From an uncultured Clostridia bacterium (GTDB taxonomy: Bacteria > Bacillota > Clostridia > Oscillospirales > Oscillospiraceae): a stretch of DNA of 10,740 nt. The position numbers and the translations under genes were made by a program. Every line of letters starts with the position of its first letter. The first letter of the stretch is position 1. Shown in pieces: positions 5,601 to 10,740 of the stretch. The stretch is from positions 1 to 10,740 of the forward strand of contig CALCRH010000354.1 in assembly GCA_937894515.1 (NCBI GenBank), in the 5' to 3' direction. Under the pieces are notes generated by a model that was given only the letters and a program-made list of their open reading frames with translations, was not told the DNA's origin and made no database searches.

Positions 5601-6947
5601 TCAGAGCCGCAGCAGCTCGTTAAGCTCGGTTTCACAGTATTTTGAGCCGCTGTTTGCCGCTTTCAAAGCGGCAACGTGTTCCGGGAGCATATTGCCGTTA
5701 TTGCTTTCAATATACGTTTGAGAAAGCCCGTTATTGCCTGACAGTACGAGTACATAAGCCATAAGAAAATGAAGGTCACAGTCCATGGGGTCATAGCTCA
5801 AACCGTCTCTGATGGCTCCCTGTGCGCTCACAGTGTCATTGGCGGCGATCTTTCTGACCGCATATCCTTTCAGAACACGCAGGAAAAGACTTTGGTAATA
5901 TGCCGCTACCGGGATGCTCCACTGCTGACCGCTTTCACGAGGAAGAAGCGGCCCGCGGTACAGCTCTTTAATTGCATGGAAGTTGCTGCGGAGAACCGCC
6001 GGATCATTTGATTCCGTCAGTGTCTGGCATATTTCTTCCATGCGCTCCGTGTCGATATTGATCTTCAAATCAGGGTTTATGATAAAAGAACCGCTTCTGC
6101 CGATAATCAGCTCATCCAAGCTGATTATGGACAGCGTTCTTCTTGTGCGATAGACAACATTCTTTACGACGTAGTAAGGGTTGCTGTCCGATTTTACATC
6201 ATAGGGGCGGATTACATCGTAAAGGTTATCAATCGGGTACCGGCGCTTGTAGTTCAGAAGCATAAAGCTCAAAAGCGCACAGCACTGATCTGATCCAATA
6301 TCATCGTCAGTTATGGTTCCTTTGTTATTCGTTATTTCGAGTTTTCCGAAGGTGTTGACATACACCTCATTATCATTGTAACGAGACGCTCGGCGCTCCG
6401 CTGCATAAACGGATTTCTGCATCTTGATTTCATTCAGTTCCTGCACAACCACATAACAAATCAAAAACAGAAACGAGGGATCGGCTTCGTGACGAGTTGG
6501 ATTGTTTACGCCAACAAAGCCCCTGTTGATTCTCTTTGAAAACGGAGCGCATAGCAGAGAGCGTACACCACATTTTTCATATACGGCATATTCGTCCGGG
6601 AGCGAATCGTGAAGCGCAGAGGTATCGGGAATAATGATCGGTTTGTTTTCATCCAGAAATATCTGCCAGCGTGGAAACGATTCTTTGGTTAAAAACTGAA
6701 GCTGGTTTTTGTGTGGTTCGACACCGGCTCCGCACCACTCGAAGGTGTTGAGTCCAGCGCCGATTTCACAGTCGGTTTCGATGACGTATGCCCGATCTGC
6801 ACCATAGAACTGTGCGGTTCCTTTGAGAAGACCATCAATCAGGGCTACGGAATCCTCACAGTTCCGTAGTCCTTGCTCCAGCAAGCTAAGAGCTTCCTCA
6901 AATTCAGAAACTTCGGCGGCTGGATTTTCAAATTCTGTAACTGCCAT
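5601..6947 (-). CDS. GAF-domain regulator with BTAD (SARP-type) output
   Basis: A 448-residue cytoplasmic protein with no membrane segment. Residues about 25-175 resemble a GAF sensor domain (YGADRAYVIE, GVRSLLCAPF, FVGVNNP). From about 195, VNTFGKLEITNNKG starts a winged-helix DNA-binding region (to about 300, with QCCALLSFMLLNYKRRYPIDNLYDVI), followed by a bacterial transcriptional activator domain (about 320-448, LYRGPLLPRESGQQW, YYQSLFLRVLKGY) with TPR-like helices. Such proteins would bind a small ligand in the GAF domain and regulate transcription through the winged helix. ATG at 6947 has AAAGGAG 7 nt upstream. It is flanked by terminators on both sides, so it is probably a single-gene unit. 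Ligand and targets are unknown. The domain calls are by motif and overall pattern. Confidence 0.75.
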   Translation of the reverse strand: MAVTEFENPAAEVSEFEEALSLLEQGLRNCEDSVALIDGLLKGTAQFYGADRAYVIETDCEIGAGLNTFEWCGAGVEPHKNQLQFLTKESFPRWQIFLDENKPIIIPDTSALHDSLPDEYAVYEKCGVRSLLCAPFSKRINRGFVGVNNPTRHEADPSFLFLICYVVVQELNEIKMQKSVYAAERRASRYNDNEVYVNTFGKLEITNNKGTITDDDIGSDQCCALLSFMLLNYKRRYPIDNLYDVIRPYDVKSDSNPYYVVKNVVYRTRRTLSIISLDELIIGRSGSFIINPDLKINIDTERMEEICQTLTESNDPAVLRSNFHAIKELYRGPLLPRESGQQWSIPVAAYYQSLFLRVLKGYAVRKIAANDTVSAQGAIRDGLSYDPMDCDLHFLMAYVLVLSGNNGLSQTYIESNNGNMLPEHVAALKAANSGSKYCETELNELLRL

Positions 6948-6975
6948 TGTAGCGCTCCTTTCTTAGTTTAGATAG

Positions 6976-7011
6976 AAAAAAGGCTGTCCGATCATGTTGA
7001 CCGAACAGCCT
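6976..7011 (-). terminator. Intrinsic terminator of the XRE regulator gene
   Basis: On the minus strand: AGGCTGT (7005-7011) pairs with ACAGCCT (6981-6987); the stem continues through further pairs including two G-T wobbles to about 13 bp and a 5-nt loop, followed by at least five T (A6976-A6980). It lies between the XRE gene and the GAF-BTAD gene and separates their transcription. Confidence 0.8.
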
Positions 7012-7092
7012 GTGAAAACAGTATGGATGCACCGTCACGGAAGAAAGACATTCCGATAGCGGTGAGTGAGATGCAGTTATCTGTTGATTTCG

Positions 7093-7461
7093 TTACTCCT
7101 TGTTTTGCCCCTCCGTGGACTGGCCTTCTAAAAGAAGGTCAAGCATACGATCCAGGAAAATAAGGCTCTGCTTGTTTAGCTTATTTACTTTTTCGGGGAT
7201 CGAATTTTTCACGAGATAGCCGGTATAGGGAATTGGAGAATCATACAGAAGACTGTCAATGCTCACATCCAGTGCAACACAGATTCTTGCCAACAAATCA
7301 AGTGAAGGTCTACATTTCCCGTTTTCAATATCGCTGAGGTAACGGCTTGTGGTGGCGCATTTCTCTGCAAGAGCTTCCTGAGAAAGACTCTCTTCTTTGC
7401 GGGAAACCTTAACTCGGTGCCCGATTTTCACATAGTCCAGCGCCGTGTCACGGTTCTGCAT
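7093..7461 (-). CDS. XRE-family helix-turn-helix transcriptional regulator
   Basis: A 122-residue protein with a Cro/C1-type HTH at about residues 12-66 (IGHRVKVSRKEESLSQEALAEK split by SRYLSDIENGKCRPSLDLLARICVALDVSIDSLL), the classical five-helix pattern with the recognition helix near TSRYLSDIENG. The C-terminal part (about 75-122) is a short helical tail ending in a polar stretch, perhaps for dimerisation. ATG at 7461 follows GGAGGTG with 7-nt spacing. It probably represses its own or nearby promoters; an imperfect palindrome sits at 7501-7517 in its own upstream region. It is followed by its own terminator. Whether it belongs to the mobile element or the host is not clear. Confidence 0.88.
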   Translation of the reverse strand: MQNRDTALDYVKIGHRVKVSRKEESLSQEALAEKCATTSRYLSDIENGKCRPSLDLLARICVALDVSIDSLLYDSPIPYTGYLVKNSIPEKVNKLNKQSLIFLDRMLDLLLEGQSTEGQNKE

Positions 7462-7794
7462 AAGCCATCACCTCCAATCTTGCAAAAATTCCATTATCAT
7501 TGTAGTCAAAAACGACATTTTTCGCCATGAACCAATGGCAGGATATTCCTGTCATCAACACGAATACAGGAAAATATTTTTCATGTCCATGAAGCGAATT
7601 GTGGTGACGGAAGTTTTTCCTGCAAATAAAATAAGCCCAAGGACATCTGCGGATAGCAAACGCCCTTGGGCTGAATGTATAGTTGCTGCTTACATCATCG
7701 TTTTTTTCATTGCAAAGGGGATAAACTGTTTCATATTCTTTATACCATCATCTTTCTTTTATTGATTTTGTTTTTACCTTTACAAACAGAAATC
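7462..7794. other. Intergenic region of about 330 bases
   Basis: No credible gene. It contains the upstream region of the XRE gene with an imperfect palindrome (7501-7517, TGTNGT/ACNACA), a 7-bp inverted repeat TTCCTGT/ACAGGAA (7546-7552 and 7566-7572), and a terminator-like hairpin for the upstream minus-strand gene at 7634-7672. Confidence 0.5.
7634..7672 (-). terminator. Probable terminator after the sensor-domain fragment
   Basis: A 9-bp inverted repeat AGCCCAAGG/CCTTGGGCT (7634-7642, 7664-7672) with a 21-nt loop. On the minus strand it is followed by TATTTTATTT, giving a plausible but not ideal terminator for transcripts from the M56 gene and the short ORF after it. Confidence 0.55.
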
Positions 7795-8124
7795 TCAATC
7801 AAAAAGCATTGAGCGGATATTGTCCACATACGCTTGTCTACGGGCTTCAACAGAACTTTGTTCTTCGCCTTCCTGCGTGATCCAATACTCAGCGATATAA
7901 CTTGAAATTGGATTTTGCCAAGGATAGATGTAAATATTCTGCTCATCCATGTCATACGTGGATAGAATAGCCTTCATTTCCTCGGCTGAAACCCCTTTTA
8001 GATTCCACAGTTCTTCAGGGGATTTATAACGGTTGGTTCCAGAAAGAACTCCGAATGAATAGCTGTTTTGAGCCATCTGCCATACATATACTTCAAGTCC
8101 TTTTCCCGTCGGTAAATCAAGATT
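7795..8124 (-). pseudogene. Detached fragment of a BlaR1-type sensor domain
   Basis: The obvious ORF starts at ATG 8076 (93 residues, MAQNSYSFGVLSGTNR...), but the frame stays open upstream to a TGA at 8125-8127, adding 16 residues (NLDLPTGKGLEVYVWQ) that read naturally into it. GKGLEVYVWQMAQNSYSFG looks like one continuous domain, and the ATG at 8076 has no ribosome binding site at normal spacing. From memory, the pattern VYVWQMA..SYSFG..GTNR...ELW.LKGVS..EM..IL occurs in the C-terminal extracellular region of clostridial BlaR1/M56 proteins. The fragment lies only a few bases after the M56 gene ends but in another frame, so it may be the old 3' end of that gene, or of a relative, cut off by frameshift or rearrangement. 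An alternative is a short independent gene starting at a non-ATG codon, as AAAAGGA lies near 8102-8108. Confidence 0.5.
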
Positions 8125-8131
8125 TCAAATC

Positions 8132-10740
8132 TTATTTGGTCATGAAATCGTTATCACTCATCTGAAGGAGCAGAAAGCTTGCAGGATAATACTTTTCAAG
8201 GTTTTCAATGCTATACTGTTTTGCAAGAGCTTCCGCGTTTTTCTGGAATTCGTCAAACCACCCTTGACCGGTGACCGGAGTATCTCCATCAATAATAAAT
8301 GCTTCACCCCATGCATTGGAAATATCCTTACAAGCTAAAGCCATGATATGACCAAGCAAACCCGTCTGTTCACCTTTCAAGAACTCAGAAAAACAGTATT
8401 GTAATGTATATTTTCCGTAACCGATAAGTTCATTATACTCGCTTTCATGTTCGCGGATATAGTCTTTGGGATTTGATGAATGAGCAGGAGAAGACTGAAT
8501 TTCATTAAGTAGCTCCTCAATCCGGACATCAAGACTAATATTGCTGTTCAGATACGAAAGTGCTTTGTTGTAATTCTGTTTTTTGAGATCTTCGATATAT
8601 GCTTGGTCATTCAGTGCATCATCAGCAGCGGTACTGGGGAACTTACCTCGAATATCTTTTGCATAGTAACTACCGTCTCTCGGCTCCCAATATTCCTCCA
8701 GAACATATTCTCCGGAATCGGTGATTTTGAACGTGATGGCAGTCGGGACATAGCTTCCGCCCACGGCTTCCAAAGCTCCTCCATATGTGCTGTATTTTAC
8801 ATGATGCACCAAAAGGTACGCAGTAACCTTTTCGGCATGGTCATCTGCTCCATACTGTGGCGTTCCGCTCATCGTTTCATTCGATAATAAGACATGGCTT
8901 TCCACATGAATCAAACCGTCCGGGTTGTCACTGGCGTAATGTTCCAAAATTGCTGATGAAATTGCCATGTCGAGAGAATCCGCCTTCGGTTCTGCCCAAT
9001 ACCGGATACCGAACTTATCCAGATCAACGATGGAAGCTCTGCCGGCATTCAGAGCGGTCATGATGTCCTCTTGTGTGCCATCGGTGTAATAGACGATGAT
9101 ATGCTGACTGTACAGGCCGCCGATAAAGTATTCGTTGTTCTCGTCTTCAAAGATCTTTTCGACAGCCGTATCGTAGGTGAAGTTCGGGTCATCGGTAGGG
9201 TCGGTGATCTCCCGGATACTGTCGTTCGGCTTCTCTAGCCAAAGAACCTGAAGACAGTCATCCTCAAATACCAACTGTCCGGTAGACAGAAGTCCGCCTC
9301 CCATATAGGCCTTCTTGTCTACATAGAGCTGACCGTCGCTTTCATTCTGCCGGAGGGTATAGTCAGATACTCCTCGATCCTCCAGGCTGTAACTAACCCC
9401 GTTTGCGTAGTCGTAGATGATGACGCGGTTATCTATCATACCCGAACCCCAACTGATCGAAGAACACAACTCGGGCAGGCCGTCGCCGGAAAGGTCGCAG
9501 AAGTAGGTATTCCAAATGGGCATGCCGGTATAGAGCTGGATGATATTGTCACCCTTGACAGCCTCCATGCTCACGGAGGATGCGCGGAAGGACACATCCG
9601 GAAACTCCGGAAGATTGATATCGATACTACCGTTCCATTTCATTTCATCGGGGGCTTCCAGATAGTCATACCATTTTGTAACATTGGTTGTGATATTCAT
9701 ATTGTTGCCTTTGGAAATCAGCTTCTCCGCATCAGCCATGCTGATAATAGAGAATGTATAGGCAGTATACTCGTCAGAGAGCGATGTGCGCAGTGTCAGA
9801 CTTTCTCCGGCCTTCATTTGCAGTCCATGTGTCTCATATCCATCCTGATAGAGCGGAGCATCGAACGTTACATGGGTGACGCCGTCCTCAACCTCATCGA
9901 CCACGAACATTGCCGTATAGACGCCTGGCAATGTTACACCCTCACCGTCAAATGGCCGCAGATCAAAAATGGTGTATCGAGGCTCCTGTGTTGCCCCTGC
10001 CGCATGATCTTCGATTTTGACACAGAGCACATTTTCCGAAGTCTGGGGTGTCAGCTTATACAACCACTTAAAACCAGTGTCATCAGACGGACCATCCCAA
10101 CGCTCACTCAAGTCTTCCCAACCAAACGCAAGCAAGATGTCTCCTCGGCTCGTAAGGAAGGCCATGTAGAAATAATCGTTCTGCTCGGGAAGGCGCAGGA
10201 GATAGGACTCCTTGATTCGTCCCCAACGATAGTTCCGTTGCCACCCATCGTCATAGCTTGTATAATCCTCGATTTCCCCATTTCGCAAATTGTATTGATC
10301 AAGCGTGCCGATATAATACCATTCTCCGTCGCGACCCTTTTCGTGTAACTCATAGTCAGCAGTAATGGAATAGCATATCTCATCATTAGAATAAAGATAC
10401 TCTTCATCTGTGCAGTATAGAGTTTCAGCAGTGGAATAGTACATGCCAAGAAGAGTCGTAGACTTTTGCGCTGGATTAGTCAGGAAACAGACCGCAACAA
10501 CCACGCAGGCGATGACAGTCAAAACGATGACCCAGAACGCGGGCTTCTTATAGTTCAACACAGATTTTACTCTTTCCTTTACTCCCACTTCACCGAAAGC
10601 AAGCGGGCATGCGGCGATCCTCCTGCGAGGAAAACTGCAATCCAAAAGCGCCTGAGAATAGGCGGCAACGCTGCCCTTATCCATGTCCCGAATGACCTTT
10701 TCATCGCAGGCCATTTCAATATCACGGCAAAGAAGGACAT
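8132..10740 (-). CDS. BlaR1-like M56-family membrane sensor protein (5' part missing)
   Basis: About 868 residues are visible and the frame runs off the right edge; ATG at 10714 is internal. The first visible residues, RDIEMACDEKVI, are the conserved M56 motif carrying the third zinc ligand (ExxCD); the HExxH motif and N-terminal membrane helices lie outside the window. Then come the family-typical ACPLAFGEVGVKERVKSVLNYKKP and a hydrophobic membrane helix (visible residues about 67-88, WVIVLTVIACVVVAVCFL), followed by a very long region predicted to lie outside the cell. That region contains an FG-GAP/EF-hand-like CDLSGDGLPEL and several repeated beta-rich stretches, ending in a helical, acidic C-terminus. 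BlaR1-type proteins sense a ligand and cleave a BlaI-type repressor; the repressor gene would be expected to the right. The extracellular part lacks an evident penicillin-binding SxxK domain, so beta-lactam sensing should not be assumed. Confidence 0.85.
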   Translation of the reverse strand, partial: VLLCRDIEMACDEKVIRDMDKGSVAAYSQALLDCSFPRRRIAACPLAFGEVGVKERVKSVLNYKKPAFWVIVLTVIACVVVAVCFLTNPAQKSTTLLGMYYSTAETLYCTDEEYLYSNDEICYSITADYELHEKGRDGEWYYIGTLDQYNLRNGEIEDYTSYDDGWQRNYRWGRIKESYLLRLPEQNDYFYMAFLTSRGDILLAFGWEDLSERWDGPSDDTGFKWLYKLTPQTSENVLCVKIEDHAAGATQEPRYTIFDLRPFDGEGVTLPGVYTAMFVVDEVEDGVTHVTFDAPLYQDGYETHGLQMKAGESLTLRTSLSDEYTAYTFSIISMADAEKLISKGNNMNITTNVTKWYDYLEAPDEMKWNGSIDINLPEFPDVSFRASSVSMEAVKGDNIIQLYTGMPIWNTYFCDLSGDGLPELCSSISWGSGMIDNRVIIYDYANGVSYSLEDRGVSDYTLRQNESDGQLYVDKKAYMGGGLLSTGQLVFEDDCLQVLWLEKPNDSIREITDPTDDPNFTYDTAVEKIFEDENNEYFIGGLYSQHIIVYYTDGTQEDIMTALNAGRASIVDLDKFGIRYWAEPKADSLDMAISSAILEHYASDNPDGLIHVESHVLLSNETMSGTPQYGADDHAEKVTAYLLVHHVKYSTYGGALEAVGGSYVPTAITFKITDSGEYVLEEYWEPRDGSYYAKDIRGKFPSTAADDALNDQAYIEDLKKQNYNKALSYLNSNISLDVRIEELLNEIQSSPAHSSNPKDYIREHESEYNELIGYGKYTLQYCFSEFLKGEQTGLLGHIMALACKDISNAWGEAFIIDGDTPVTGQGWFDEFQKNAEALAKQYSIENLEKYYPASFLLLQMSDNDFMTK

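Noticed and set aside
9818..10348. 176-residue plus-strand ORF
   Set aside because: It lies wholly within the M56 coding region on the opposite strand, which has clear family motifs, and lacks a ribosome binding site.

Overview
The window looks like a stretch of a Bacillota (Clostridia, gut Oscillospiraceae/Lachnospiraceae type) chromosome carrying one end of an integrated mobile element. The evidence is strong AGGAGG-type ribosome binding sites, intrinsic terminators with T-tracts, about 45% GC judged by eye, and gene families typical of clostridial integrative elements (AP2-like tyrosine integrases, HTH excisionase, small sigma-like protein, PemK toxin, BlaR1-type M56 protein). All recognised genes are on the minus strand except the partial one at the left edge.

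Left (1-571): the 3' end of an unrecognised plus-strand gene finishes inside a perfect 13-bp hairpin that can also terminate the convergent integrase gene. Just beyond it are two direct copies of TGTTGCCA spaced 11 bp apart, which resemble integrase arm-binding sites, so the element boundary is probably close by.

Mobile-element core (572-4913): two related but clearly diverged tyrosine integrases in tandem, each with its own similarly built promoter; a small excisionase-like HTH protein; a PemK/MazF-type toxin with no visible protein antitoxin; about 415 nt of non-coding sequence rich in mutually consistent inverted repeats, probably a structured RNA or leader; and a sigma-70-region-4-like protein. 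No relaxase or conjugation gene lies in the window, so conjugative ability cannot be judged.

Control region (4914-5600): upstream of the sigma-like gene is an unannotated 13-codon leader ORF with a good ribosome binding site. Its stop codon lies inside the 5' arm of a long hairpin whose 3' arm contains the ribosome binding site of the sigma-like gene. This is the layout of translational attenuation or coupling. A terminator-like hairpin precedes the leader ORF. Further upstream are a strong terminator and a 23-bp tandem repeat array abutting the next gene's stop codon.

Right part (5601-10740): a GAF-BTAD regulator, an XRE repressor-like protein, a short ORF that seems to be a decayed or detached BlaR1-type sensor-domain fragment, and a large M56/BlaR1-like membrane protein cut off by the window edge. 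They may be cargo or host genes; the element's right boundary was not identified.

The points most worth following are the leader-peptide/hairpin control of the sigma-like gene and the structured non-coding region between that gene and the toxin. Family assignments are from recognised motifs, not from database searches.
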